Origin: Sphingobacterium paludis | Lineage (GTDB): Bacteria; Bacteroidota; Bacteroidia; Sphingobacteriales; Sphingobacteriaceae | Assembly (NCBI RefSeq): GCF_004364125.1 | Contig: NZ_SNZV01000013.1 | Coordinates: forward strand, 1 to 64,000 | DNA length: 64,000 nt | Direction: 5' to 3' | Shown: positions 9,764-19,900 of the stretch, piece by piece | Position numbering within the stretch: the first letter of the stretch is position 1 | Layout of the letters: each line of letters starts with the position of its first letter | Notes under the pieces: model-generated | Databases searched by the model: none | The model's input: the letters and a program-made list of their open reading frames with translations, nothing else | What the model was told of the DNA's origin: nothing | Made by a program: the position numbers and the translations under genes

Positions 9764-9771
9764 CAAAAGTA
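9764..9771 (-). promoter_or_regulatory. TAnnTTTG element next to the start codon
   Basis: On the minus strand TACTTTTG matches TAnnTTTG and ends five bases before the ATG of the DUF6965-like gene. This is the same start-proximal geometry as at 1792, 13271 and 55051. Confidence 0.5.
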
Positions 9772-9887
9772 GGAAATTAACCAGCGCTATTTATATCAGC
9801 GTGGCTAATAATAGGGAGATTTCAACTAAATTGCATTTATCATTTTCGTAGAATGATCTTTCGAAATAGAAACACAAAAAACTCGCC

Positions 9888-10730
9888 ATGCAACAGATAC
9901 AATTAAATGATGGACAACGGATACCTGTATTGGGATTTGGAACGTACAAAGCGACGAATGAGGAAGGGGTGGCGGCGGTCCTCCACGCACTCAAACTCGG
10001 GTACCGCTTGTTTGACACTGCGGCCAAGTATGGCAATGAAGAACAGGTGGGAGCAGCCATTAAACAAAGCGGTATTCCGCGGGAGGAGATTAAGGTAACA
10101 ACAAAACTCTGGCGAGAAAATTTAGGCTATGCGCAAACCAAGGAAGCCGTTCAGGTGTCTTTAGGAAAGCTGGGTATGGACTACATCGATGTTTACCTTA
10201 TTCATTGGCCGGCCAATGCAAAGAACTATACCAATTGGCGTCAGGCCAATGCAGATGCATGGCGCGCAATGGAAGAGCTGCAAGCAGCAGGAAAGATAAA
10301 AACAATCGGTGTCAGTAATTTCTGGCCTGAACATTTGGATGCCTTACTAGAAACTGCGCGGGTGCCACCGGCTATCAATCAGATTGAGTTTCATCCTGGC
10401 TATTGGCAACCGGAGGTATTAGCATATTGCCAAAGCAAAGGAATTGCTGTAGAATCTTGGTCGCCGCTGGCGCGTGGCAAGGTCTTTGGTAATCCGCTCT
10501 TGGAGGCACTCGCCCAACGGCATGGAAAATCCGTATCCCAAGTATGTTTACGTTGGGTGATACAACACGATGTAACCGTGATTCCTAAATCTACGTCGGC
10601 AGACCGTATAGCAGAAAATTTGGATATCTTCAATTTTGAATTATCTGCGGATGAAATGAGCCAGATCGATCATTTGCCGGAGATGGGTTTCAGTGGAGAG
10701 TTGCCAAATAATTGGCCAGATAGGGTTTAA
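9888..10730 (+). CDS. Aldo/keto reductase (AKR)
   Basis: This 280-residue NADPH-dependent oxidoreductase of the prokaryotic 2,5-diketogluconate reductase-like AKR branch has the complete catalytic tetrad: D43 (LFDTAAKYGN), Y48, K73 (VTTKLW) and H106 (YLIHWP). The C-terminal cofactor segment VIPKSTSADRI is also present. It acts on aldehydes or ketones in the cytosol; the substrate cannot be read from the sequence. It probably forms a two-gene operon with the beta-hydroxyacid dehydrogenase that starts 31 bp downstream. Confidence 0.92.
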   Translation: MQQIQLNDGQRIPVLGFGTYKATNEEGVAAVLHALKLGYRLFDTAAKYGNEEQVGAAIKQSGIPREEIKVTTKLWRENLGYAQTKEAVQVSLGKLGMDYIDVYLIHWPANAKNYTNWRQANADAWRAMEELQAAGKIKTIGVSNFWPEHLDALLETARVPPAINQIEFHPGYWQPEVLAYCQSKGIAVESWSPLARGKVFGNPLLEALAQRHGKSVSQVCLRWVIQHDVTVIPKSTSADRIAENLDIFNFELSADEMSQIDHLPEMGFSGELPNNWPDRV

Positions 10731-10761
10731 CAATTTTTTTTAGAACAAAAATAACAGACAG

Positions 10762-11613
10762 ATGAATAAGGAGCGAGTAGGCTTTATAGGATTGGGAAAT
10801 ATGGGGCACCCTATGGCAAAGAATTTAGAGGCCGCTGGATTTCCGCTAACGGTATACAACAGGACGTCGGCGCGCACCGCAGGCTTTGATCCGTCGACAC
10901 GTGTGGCGGATGACATCACGGAGCTATTGGCGCATAGCGATATTGTGTTTACCATGCTTACGGATGATCGGGCGGCCAAGGATGTATATGAGCAGGTATT
11001 GATACATACTGTTGCGGGCAAATTGTTTGTGGATATGAGTACCATATCGCAAGATTGCTCCATACACATCGGGCAAGCGCTTCAAGTGAAGCAAGCTTCT
11101 TTACTTGATGCCCCGGTAGCGGGCAGTACCACACCGGCCAAGGAAGGTACGCTGCTCTTTATGCTTGGCGGTGCCGAACAGGATGTGGACCGCGCCCGCG
11201 TTTACCTGGAAAAGATGGGAAAAACGATTAAGCATCTGGGTGCAAACGGAAAGGGACTAGCTGCAAAAATTGCACTCAATTATTTTTTATCCATCCTCTA
11301 CCAAGGATTGGCCGAAATGACCTTGTTTGCCGATACATTGGGTCTTTCCAGAGAAGATATGCTAGAGATCGTCAATGCCAGTGCCAGCGGCAGCGGCGCT
11401 ACTAAAGTGAAAACGCCACTACTAATAAATAACGACTTTTCGCCGGCCTTTGCGTTGGATCTCATGTTGAAAGATACAGCATTGGCCGCACATCTTGGCG
11501 CAGACTTTCCGGCCGGCGGCGCCGTTATGCAAACATTGCAAGCTGCCAGTGCTGCGGGCCACGGGCAAGATGATGTTATTGCCGTCATACAATATTTGAA
11601 AGAAAGGGGATAA
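10762..11613 (+). CDS. NAD(P)-dependent beta-hydroxyacid dehydrogenase
   Basis: This 283-residue member of the 3-hydroxyisobutyrate dehydrogenase family has a Rossmann glycine motif GLGNMG (10-15), the substrate loop DAPVAGS (116-122) and a catalytic lysine K169 in the context GLAAKIALNYF. The asparagine two positions after Ala171 fits the family pattern. Relatives reduce succinic semialdehyde, glyoxylate or tartronate semialdehyde. The substrate is unknown here. It follows an aldo/keto reductase on the same strand. Confidence 0.9.
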   Translation: MNKERVGFIGLGNMGHPMAKNLEAAGFPLTVYNRTSARTAGFDPSTRVADDITELLAHSDIVFTMLTDDRAAKDVYEQVLIHTVAGKLFVDMSTISQDCSIHIGQALQVKQASLLDAPVAGSTTPAKEGTLLFMLGGAEQDVDRARVYLEKMGKTIKHLGANGKGLAAKIALNYFLSILYQGLAEMTLFADTLGLSREDMLEIVNASASGSGATKVKTPLLINNDFSPAFALDLMLKDTALAAHLGADFPAGGAVMQTLQAASAAGHGQDDVIAVIQYLKERG

Positions 11614-11821
11614 GTGCCTTCGGCAATTAGCAGCTTACACGTGACAACTTCTGGCCGCGCTGTCAAGACCTATTCGCCGCGTTGGGGAAACTGGACCATT
11701 GAAGCCTTGTAGGTTTAGCCGACTAACTGATGGAGCCTTGCCTTAATACGTAAAGCAGGGGGAAGAATCCCCCCAACTTTACATGTTGGTTAATATCGGC
11801 ATGAAATCCTTAGTCGGCCCA

Positions 11822-12028
11822 TCATTCCTCATATGTAACCTTATTTTCTGCCAAAAAGTGGTTAATGTCATTTCTCATTTCTTCTGCGACATGGTGCGAG
11901 CCGACACGCGCATTGAAGTTTCCATCGTCGAACAGCGTTACTTCGGCCAAAACCGTTACGCTATCCTTATCATTGACCTCTAAGGTCAGATCATTACCTT
12001 TTCGTTCTATAAGCTGTATCGTGTGCAT
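11822..12028 (-). CDS. Small hypothetical protein
   Basis: This 68-residue charged, soluble protein begins MHTIQLIERKGNDLTLEVND and continues with alternating beta-like and helical segments. It has no signal peptide or membrane segment. An overlapping opposite-strand frame is rich in Cys and Phe and looks non-coding, so I prefer this one. I do not recognise a family. Confidence 0.55.
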   Translation of the reverse strand: MHTIQLIERKGNDLTLEVNDKDSVTVLAEVTLFDDGNFNARVGSHHVAEEMRNDINHFLAENKVTYEE

Positions 12029-12135
12029 ATCTTTTTAAATATTGAACAATATACATCCGTAAAGGGTTTTTGCTATTTTGCTATTGATTTTACGAAATAA
12101 AATTAAATTATAGGAGTAGAGCATGATTATTGTTG

Positions 12136-12143
12136 TATTTTTG
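12136..12143 (+). promoter_or_regulatory. TAnnTTTG promoter element
   Basis: TATTTTTG lies 29 bases upstream of the ATG of the lipoprotein gene at 12173, a normal leader length for this group. No clear -33 TTG is seen. Confidence 0.45.
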
Positions 12144-12172
12144 TCAATCAACTTACACTTCTGTATAAAATA

Positions 12173-12691
12173 ATGAATTTAGGTTTTATAATGCAGGCGC
12201 TGCTAGCCGTGTTGCTCTTGTTCACTTCCTGCAGTGACCGGGTAAAAGATAATTTGGGTGATGAGACAAATTTTTTAAAGGTCACCGTCAACGATAAAGT
12301 AGAGATTTACAATAACGTATCTGCCCGCTGGGTAGAGGGGGGCAATAGCTTAGAAATTACGGGCACTCGAGATGGATCCTCTTGGATGAAAATCAACGTA
12401 CTGGCCAAAGATGCTAGAGTTTCCGTGGGCACCTATATGTTGGATGACGACTCTACATTCGATATTGTAGCGACCTATTCCCGAATAAACGATAACCAGC
12501 AGGCGAATTTCGCAGCTACCCGAGGTACTGTTTCTCTCTTAGATGCGTTTACCTTCGAAATTGATGACCTCAACGAACATGCTATAGAAGGATCTTTCTC
12601 AGGAACCCTTATTGCCGTGCGGGGCCTAGAGGTGCTTGACGCTGTAGAGCTAAAAGATGGTTCGTTCAGCACGTCGATAAAAAAGCAGTAA
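12173..12691 (+). CDS. DUF6252-like lipoprotein
   Basis: This 172-residue lipoprotein has a lipobox ending FTSC (Cys20). The mature part has the beta-rich layout seen in Bacteroidota lipoproteins of the DUF6252 type: a small-molecule or protein-binding-like sandwich in which a GTYMLDDDSTF segment is followed by EGSFSGTL and a C-terminal DGSFS strand. The likeness is from memory. It should be anchored in an envelope membrane. It has its own promoter element and no obvious operon partner. Confidence 0.7.
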   Translation: MNLGFIMQALLAVLLLFTSCSDRVKDNLGDETNFLKVTVNDKVEIYNNVSARWVEGGNSLEITGTRDGSSWMKINVLAKDARVSVGTYMLDDDSTFDIVATYSRINDNQQANFAATRGTVSLLDAFTFEIDDLNEHAIEGSFSGTLIAVRGLEVLDAVELKDGSFSTSIKKQ

Positions 12692-12840
12692 AAAAAGAAT
12701 TCCCTATCTCACGACGGGGAATTTCCTACTAGATATACTCCACAAAAATGTGGATAGTTTTGACGCACTTAAATATAGCAGTATTTTTTTAAATTCACAA
12801 TGATTTGAATATAATTTTTTTGTGCTTTATCATTTTGGTG

Positions 12841-13182
12841 TTACTTGGCCACTAATACATCGCCTTCAAAGACGATTCCTTCCCAACCATGCTGGCTAAA
12901 CTGACGAATATTTTGATGATCGGTTCCGGTCGGCGAATTCAGCACGGCCTGGTAATGTTCCGCGAAGAGTAGTAAAGTATCCGCTTTGGAAAGGCTATTG
13001 ATGCGGGCAAACGCGAAAACCTTTGCGCTGCCTTGGTTTTGATGAGCGGTGTTGGAAGCCTCGCCATTGCTAAAAGCGGTTGCTGTGTGTTGGTAAAGAT
13101 TGTCAATGTGCGCAATGACATCGGTAAACTGGATTCTTTTTGTACGCAAATCCTCCAGTAGTGTTTCGATTTTTTTCGACAT
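12841..13182 (-). CDS. HopJ type III effector family protein
   Basis: This is a 113-residue protein starting MSKKIETLLEDLRTK. The frame can be read 40 codons further upstream, but only this part resembles the family. HopJ-family proteins are small and soluble and are widespread in free-living bacteria that lack type III secretion. The name is historical and does not imply virulence. The recognisable core runs from the FTDVIAHID region to the C-terminal HGWEGIVFEGD segment. The function is unknown. It is divergent from the DUF6122 gene. Confidence 0.8.
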   Translation of the reverse strand: MSKKIETLLEDLRTKRIQFTDVIAHIDNLYQHTATAFSNGEASNTAHQNQGSAKVFAFARINSLSKADTLLLFAEHYQAVLNSPTGTDHQNIRQFSQHGWEGIVFEGDVLVAK

Positions 13183-13270
13183 AATATGTGATGATGAATG
13201 GTTCTTTTGTCTATCTCCTGCAAAACTATTATATATTTCGGAAAATAAGCAGGCAAACCGGTACAGTATG

Positions 13271-13278
13271 TATCTTTG
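13271..13278 (+). promoter_or_regulatory. TAnnTTTG element that decides the DUF6122 start
   Basis: TATCTTTG followed by exactly four bases (GAGG) and ATG at 13283 repeats the arrangement seen at the ABC-F and rhodanese genes. Transcription from here would exclude all more upstream start codons. Confidence 0.55.
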
Positions 13279-13282
13279 GAGG

Positions 13283-13627
13283 ATGGACATATCGGCTACC
13301 ATGCAACCGCTTATACATTATGGGCTACATTTTCTAGCACCAGCAGGAATCGCCTATCTTTTTTATCGTCAACGCTGGAAGTTTGCTTGGTTGATTTTAT
13401 TGAGCACGATGCTGGTCGATCTGGATCACCTTTTGGCAGATCCGATATTTGACCCCAATCGCTGTAGCGTGGGCTTTCATTTGTTACACTCTTATGTGGC
13501 CATAGGCATTTACACGGTGCTGTTCCTCTTTTCGAAGCGCGGCTCGGTGTTGCAACTCATTACGTTAGGTCTGTTGTTCCATATGCTGACGGATTTTATT
13601 GACTGCCAATTAGGAAAATGGCTTTAA
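13283..13627 (+). CDS. DUF6122 family membrane protein
   Basis: This 114-residue integral membrane protein has roughly four hydrophobic segments. It shows the family's conserved blocks LIHYGLHFLAP, MLVDLDHLLA and FDPNRCSVGFHLLHS. The many His and Asp residues (for example DLDH, HLLHS, HMLTDFIDC) suggest a metal site like that of membrane-bound LexA-binding/YdjM-type hydrolases, but this is inference. I chose the start at 13283 because of the promoter element; ATG at 13301 is an alternative. Confidence 0.8.
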   Translation: MDISATMQPLIHYGLHFLAPAGIAYLFYRQRWKFAWLILLSTMLVDLDHLLADPIFDPNRCSVGFHLLHSYVAIGIYTVLFLFSKRGSVLQLITLGLLFHMLTDFIDCQLGKWL

Positions 13628-13862
13628 CACCGGCTTGCCGCTACGTACAAGCATGATGCGTCGAGCTACAGCCGACCAGCCCGCTGAGCGCGAACTGCAT
13701 TTTACAGGACTTATTTCTTGGGCTGACTTAGCACTGCAGATAGCAGAATTTCTCATCCGCTTGTCGCTTCGTCTCAACAGAAAAATGATTAAGGTGTTTC
13801 AGCAGGAATGTTCGTACATTGGCTTTGATAAATAAGTTACCAACGTAAAACCACGATTCCAG

Positions 13863-15017
13863 ATGAAAACCATATGCCATTTCAGTGCGCTTCTTATGGC
13901 GTTATCATTTTTTTTCTGCCGTTGTGCGGCGGACCAGCATAACGATACCACATACTCCGGACTAAAGAAAGTAAACTTTGAAGGGATCGTGCACGGCGAC
14001 TCCACGCATCTGTTTGTCTTGCGTAACCCGCAAGGTGCTGAACTGTGCATGACAAACTATGGTGGACGTATCGTGTCACTCTGGATTCCTGATCGATCAG
14101 GAACATTTAGAGATGTAGTATTGGGCTTTGATCATATCGACGAATACACGGCAAAGCCCTCTTCATTTGGTGCGACAATCGGTCGCGTAGCCAATCGTAT
14201 AGACCACGGAAAGTTCATTTTGGATGATGACACCGTACGATTGGATATTAATAGTGGCGAGCATAGCATACATGGCGGCGCGTCGGGCTGGCAAAACCAA
14301 GTTTTTACGGGCAGACAGCTTTCGGATAGTAGCTTGCTGCTAAGCTATACCTCACCTGATGGCGAAGGTGGATTTCCTGGCAAGGTGGCTGTGCAAGTCC
14401 GCTACACGTTGACAGCGGATAATAGCCTAGCTATTCACTATACCTGTAAAGCGGATAAGAGAACGCCAATCAATATGACCAACCACAGCTTCTTCAATTT
14501 GTCTGGAGACCCCAATAATACGATACTGCAAGATAGCTTGTATGTCAATGCCGATAGTTTTACGCTCTTGCGCCAAGATTTGATCACTACCGGCGATTAT
14601 TGGCCGGTCGCCCATACGCCATTTGATTTCCGGACAAAAACTGCTATTGCCGATGCCTTAGGCAAACCAGGAAATGCCGCCGATCAATTAGCCATCGTAC
14701 AGGGCATAGACCATAATTTTGTTTTAAATACACAGCGGGATTCTACTCGGCTTGCGGCAAGCCTATACGCTCCCAAAAGTGGCATCCAGATGGATGTGTA
14801 TACAGACCAACCGGGGCTACAGGTGTACACGGGGAATATGCTGGATGGATCGCGCAAAGGAAAAAGAGGTATTGTTTATAAAAAACAAGCAGGCATTTGC
14901 CTAGAATCGCAGTATTTCCCAGACTCTCCCAATAAATCTGATTGGCCATCGACCATACTAGAGCCTGGCGATACATATAGTCATGTATGTGTGTATAAGT
15001 TTAGCGCTAGGGATTGA
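13863..15017 (+). CDS. galM: Aldose 1-epimerase, exported
   Basis: This 384-residue galactose mutarotase-family enzyme interconverts alpha and beta aldose anomers. It has an N-terminal export signal with possible lipobox cysteines (C19/C21), so it likely works outside the cytoplasm. Landmarks are the HGG motif (H137), the catalytic acid H208 in NMTNHSFFNL and the catalytic base E348 in GICLESQYFPD. It converges with susD of the neighbouring uptake locus (114 bp between stops), consistent with handling sugars released for that transporter. Confidence 0.9.
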   Translation: MKTICHFSALLMALSFFFCRCAADQHNDTTYSGLKKVNFEGIVHGDSTHLFVLRNPQGAELCMTNYGGRIVSLWIPDRSGTFRDVVLGFDHIDEYTAKPSSFGATIGRVANRIDHGKFILDDDTVRLDINSGEHSIHGGASGWQNQVFTGRQLSDSSLLLSYTSPDGEGGFPGKVAVQVRYTLTADNSLAIHYTCKADKRTPINMTNHSFFNLSGDPNNTILQDSLYVNADSFTLLRQDLITTGDYWPVAHTPFDFRTKTAIADALGKPGNAADQLAIVQGIDHNFVLNTQRDSTRLAASLYAPKSGIQMDVYTDQPGLQVYTGNMLDGSRKGKRGIVYKKQAGICLESQYFPDSPNKSDWPSTILEPGDTYSHVCVYKFSARD

Positions 15018-15130
15018 GCGTATAACGCTTGTTGGTACACAAAAACGAAGCTGTACAAGGAATAATATCGAAACAAGTCGGCCTCCAGCCCGAATCATGG
15101 TGGAGGCCGATGGTATGTCAACACATCGTG

Positions 15131-16897
15131 TTAATGGAGGGTGGGGTCAAAGCTGCCGCCCCAATTGCTGTTTTGCGCTACTGTTGGGCTTCTGTCCATT
15201 ACCGATTGCTGGATAGGGAAGAAGTAGAATGTTTCCGGAACGCGGTTTATTTTTTCACCTACGATGGGAACTTGCAGGGTACTGTAGCGAAATTGACTTT
15301 CCACCAGCTGATCATTATCAACGAGCTCTTTCGCCGCAGCCAAGCTCATATCCGTTCCGTTTGCGTTGATGGCAATGGCCTCGACACCGTGCTTCGTCGT
15401 GCCATCCAAAATATCCAATCTGCGTAACCTCCGCAAATCCCAAAAGCGGTGACCCTCAAAGCAAAACTCTATATTTCGTTCGGCCAGCAAGGCGTCGCGA
15501 AGTTGCTCCTTCGTGCTGGCATTGATGCCATACGCACCGTCGTTTCCAGCCTCAATGCCCGCACGCTGGCGAATTTGTTTCAAGAGCGCCAATGCTGTCG
15601 AAAAATCTCCTGTTTCATTGGCTGTTTCGGCATAGTTGAGCAAAACCTCGGCAAATCGCATCAGCACAAAATCAATATCATACTGTGTCTGTACTTCGGT
15701 TTGTAGCAAGGAAAGCCGACTATTTTTCAGGATAAAGAAACCGCTATAGCGACTCAGGTTTGTCGAGCTTACACTCGCGTTAGGGTTTACGCCGAAGTCA
15801 TCCAATGCGTCGGCCAAGCCCAATGACGTGTATTGGCGCTTACCTACTTTTCTAGAAACTTCGTAGACTTTAGCATTCCATACAATTGATTTCTCAAATC
15901 GCGGGTCACGGTTTTCCCAATAGCGCTGTAGAAATTCGTTGTCTGAGCGGTAATATTTGCCTGTTGGGTCATTATAAAGCTTGCCGTCGGCCATAGGGAA
16001 AGCTTTGACAAATTCCCAGCTAGGGACGGCGTTCGCTGGACCTCTGCTCTCCGACCCGGGGCGCACGCCATAATCCCAGTTTGCTGTTTTGTTGGGGTAG
16101 GCATTGATCACAGCGAACACCACCTCGGGACCTTTTTCCTGCAACGTGATATTGGCATAGTCGGGTGTAAGGCTGTAACCCTCGGCAAGCAGCTGTTCAT
16201 AAGCCAGTTTATTCGCTGCATGAGCCGTAGCCCAGTGTACATTACCGTATGGATTTCCTGGATTAAACTGCGGGGATGCCATATATAGCAAAACTTTTGC
16301 CTTAAAGGCCGTTGCAAAGTTGCCATCGATGCGGCCATAATCGGATGATCCTTTTTGTATGGTTTTGGGGAGGTAGGCGATGGCCTCATCCAGATCCTTC
16401 AGCATCAGGTCAAAGCATTCTTTGGTACTGTTTCTCGGCACCTGCAGATCATCCTGTGCTAGGTCTTGCGCAGTAGTTACGTAGGGCACGCCACCATGAT
16501 GCTTCACCATATCAAAGTACATATAGGCACGCATAAATAAGGCCTGACCGATCACATTTGACTTTTGATCTTCGTTTAGGCCGGTGCTTGCCGCTACTTT
16601 TTCAATAGCAGTATTGATCTTCCTGATTTCTTCATAATCCCACGATTTGAATGTCGTGTTTTGGATGGTGACCAAATTTGTCGTAAAGCTGATGTTTACC
16701 AATTGGTCGCTGTATAAATCGGCTTGCGTGTTCCAATTGCCAAATAAGGTATAGAGATTGGCCAGGTACGCGTTCACGAGATTCGGGTCGTTCCACACCT
16801 TTTCCTCATCCAACGATTGCAGATCTTCAATAGAAAGGGTATTGCTGCAGGAGGTGAACAATAGGGAAGCTAATAGAAATTGAACTATATTTTTCAT
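15131..16897 (-). CDS. SusD/RagB family nutrient-binding lipoprotein
   Basis: This 588-residue surface lipoprotein has lipobox FTSC (Cys17) and forms the lid that captures glycans for the partner SusC channel. The middle carries TPR-like helices and the SusD-type segment GNFATAFKAKVLLYMASPQFN. The C-terminal half has the usual RFAEVLLNYAETANETGD and ERNIEFCFEGHRFWDLRRL blocks. The frame opens eight codons upstream, but MKNIVQ gives a proper lipoprotein signal and lies 10 bp after susC. The gene is cotranscribed with susC. The ligand is unknown. Confidence 0.95.
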   Translation of the reverse strand: MKNIVQFLLASLLFTSCSNTLSIEDLQSLDEEKVWNDPNLVNAYLANLYTLFGNWNTQADLYSDQLVNISFTTNLVTIQNTTFKSWDYEEIRKINTAIEKVAASTGLNEDQKSNVIGQALFMRAYMYFDMVKHHGGVPYVTTAQDLAQDDLQVPRNSTKECFDLMLKDLDEAIAYLPKTIQKGSSDYGRIDGNFATAFKAKVLLYMASPQFNPGNPYGNVHWATAHAANKLAYEQLLAEGYSLTPDYANITLQEKGPEVVFAVINAYPNKTANWDYGVRPGSESRGPANAVPSWEFVKAFPMADGKLYNDPTGKYYRSDNEFLQRYWENRDPRFEKSIVWNAKVYEVSRKVGKRQYTSLGLADALDDFGVNPNASVSSTNLSRYSGFFILKNSRLSLLQTEVQTQYDIDFVLMRFAEVLLNYAETANETGDFSTALALLKQIRQRAGIEAGNDGAYGINASTKEQLRDALLAERNIEFCFEGHRFWDLRRLRRLDILDGTTKHGVEAIAINANGTDMSLAAAKELVDNDQLVESQFRYSTLQVPIVGEKINRVPETFYFFPIQQSVMDRSPTVAQNSNWGGSFDPTLH

Positions 16898-16907
16898 GAT
16901 TTGTCCT

Positions 16908-19900
16908 TTAAAATTTAACATCTAATCCCAATGTGAATGTCTTCATGACCGGATAGGAGTCATAGTTGAGTTGTTCGGGATCTTGAAACTCGGTCATCGG
17001 CGATAGCACAAAGAGGTTTGATCCATTGAAAAACAGGCTGACACTTTTCAACTTGATCGTATTTACCCAATCGGTGGGCAGGGAGTACGTGATATTTAAG
17101 TCGCGTAATCGCATGTAAGCGCCGTTCCGGATCCAAAAGGTGGAGGGCATACTTCCAGATTCGGCCCAATTGCTACCTACCGGCCTTGGATATTTTGCGT
17201 CGGTATTGTCGGTTGTCCAAACATCGTCCGTCCAAAGTGGATAGTACGGTCTGAACGTTCCGCCGTGCTGGCGAACACCGCCACCTTCCTGGTTGCTGAT
17301 CATGCGGTCATACTTCAGTACACCCTGGAATAAGGCTGATATGGAAAAGTTTTTCCAGGCGGCGTTAAGTGCGAATCCGTAATTATAGCGCGGAGAATTA
17401 TTGGTGGATAGTAAATCCTCATCGTTTTCATCAATTTTTCCATCGCCGCCGTCGCTAAAGTTTGCTCCTCGAATATCGTCGAATAAGATCATTCCGAGAT
17501 AGGGTGCTCTTCCATAGGTGGTGAAGCCTGCGGCCAGCAACTCATCGAGTTGCGCTTGTGTGCGCACGAGATCCACTGCCCGCAATCCTGTGAGGCGGTT
17601 ATGCGGTCTTCCAATTCGGGAACGGAAATGCATATTTCCGTTGGGGCCATAGGCTGGCTCTTCATCATAGATATCCCAGCGGTCGATGGCGTAGCCGATG
17701 TTGGCGGAGACTCCGTAAGCAACTTGCCCGAGGTTGTCGTTCCAATTCAAGGTAATTTCGCCACCGCGATAGCTTCGCGCAGCATAATTTTCCTTGGCCA
17801 GCGTTCTACCGTAAGTATCTGGTAGTCGAATTGTCCGGCTGGCCAAAATATCGGTTTCTTGCCTTAAGAAGGCATCAACGCTACCGCTTAACTTATGCTG
17901 TAAAAAAGCGAAATCTATCCCCCCATTATAGCTTTGCGACCTGGTCCAGGTAACCAACGGGTTAGGCGTATTGCCATATGCCAAACCATTGTAGTAGCGA
18001 TCACCAAAAATGGAACCCGTCGTGGTATTGTATTTCTCTGCGTAAGTAAACTGGCTGATGGGATCGGCATTTTCATCCAGATAGTTCCCCGTAGTACCGT
18101 AGGAGGCACGGATTTTAAGATCGTTTACGGTTTTTTTGATACCCGAAAAGAAGCCCTCTTCAGACAAGCGCCAAGCGGCCGACATGGACGGGAAAAATCC
18201 CCATCGCTTTTCTTCCGGAAATAGTACCGCGCCATCGTACCGGAATGAGAACTCGGCTATATATCGATCGGCAAAGTTATAGTTGACGCGACCGATTGCC
18301 GCCTGACGGGCATTGATGTTTTCAAAGGCATTGGTATACCGGAAGGTGCGATCTGTTGGATAGACAAACATTTGGTCTAAGGCGGTAATTGGATTTTCGG
18401 CGAGCGAGTTGATATTCGTCAATCCAAATTCCCACTGCTCGAGCGATAGCATCGCGTCAATGTTGTGCCTGCCGAATGCGCGCGCATAGTTTAAGAACCA
18501 GTTCAACTGATACTCCCATTTGCGTTGCGAAACGTAATCCACAAAGGGTTGTGGCTGGCTAAACGTAAAGATGTTGATCCTGTTTTCATCCGGCGGGGCG
18601 GGAATGAATCTGTTTCCAGACGGATCCAAAGACTGAAAGGTGTAGTTTTTCTGAAAACTCATGTAGCGCTTGCGTAGATAGTCTTCTGCCAGGTAGCTAC
18701 CCACAACTCTGGTCGACAAGCCGGGCACAAGCTTGTCCAATTTTAGGTTTAGCGAAAGGATAGGATTTACCTGCCGTACTTTTCGATCGATGTACCTATC
18801 GCCCAGCACTTGGTCGATCACGTTCCAGGCCTGCCAGCTGCCCATAGGCGTTTGCACGGGAAAAGGAGTCTTGGAGGATGACGGTGAGCCATCTTCATTC
18901 AAATAAAATGGATACATCTTCGGCCAATTAAAGGTTACCCGGTAGAAATCGGAAACATCAAAATCGTCGTCATTTGATGATGTGCTGAATGGCCAGAAAA
19001 ACCGATTGGAATTTGTTTGGTTGGCTGCAATGTTCAAATCGATGCTAAACGCATCAGATATTTTTGCCGAAACATTGCTTCGGATATTAAACTTTTCGTG
19101 ATCCAACGATTGATAAGACCCATTTTCTCCGCGATAGTTGACCAAGGCGAAGTAAGTGATGCGATCGCCGCCTCCGTTTACGCTAACCGATTGCCGGTGG
19201 CTAAATGGATTTCTCCAGATCCAATCGTTGGCGTTGTAGCTCCTGTTGGCGAAGTAGGCGAATTCGTCCTCACCATTGGGGATAGGAAGTCCCTGGAATT
19301 CCGCTACCCGGTTTTGATAGATAAGCTCGTCTGTCGCGGTCGTCAGATCGGCCAATAGTGTCTGGGTAGGGCTGTTAAAGGTATAGTTGCTCTGCACGTT
19401 GAAAACGGGCGCTTGGCTTACCCCTTTTTTCGTCGTGACGACCACCACACCATTCCCCGCACGGGTGCCATACACCGCTGCGGTAGCAGCATCTTTCAAG
19501 AAGCTCATTTGATCGACTTCATTGGCTTCCAAAACATCAAATGCTGCTTTATCACGCACAATGCCGTCGATGACATAAAGAGGCTCCGCGAAGCTACCAC
19601 GAATGCGAAGCCGCGATGAGGCGCCTGCCATTCCCGACGTGTTCGTGACGTTAACACCCGGCGCCCGCCCAGCGAGGGTGTTAGAGAGGTTGGATGGGGA
19701 TACGCGAACAAGATCATCGGCTTTAATATTGCTGATCGCACCGGTGATGTTTGCCTTCCGTTGCGTACCATACCCCACAACGACGACCTCTTCCAGCGAG
19801 CTTTGGTCGGGCTGTAAGGTAATAGCCAGGTTGGATTGGTTGGCCAGGGTTAGCTCCTGTGCGATGTAACCCATGTATTTGATGACCAGCACATCGCCGG

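Noticed and set aside
12695..12730. AATTCCC/GGGAATT hairpin after the lipoprotein gene as a terminator
   Set aside because: The stem is short and imperfect and no T run follows.
13635..13835. 66-codon frame between DUF6122 and the epimerase
   Set aside because: No start signal or family pattern; its sequence is Arg-rich and unlike the coding style of its neighbours.
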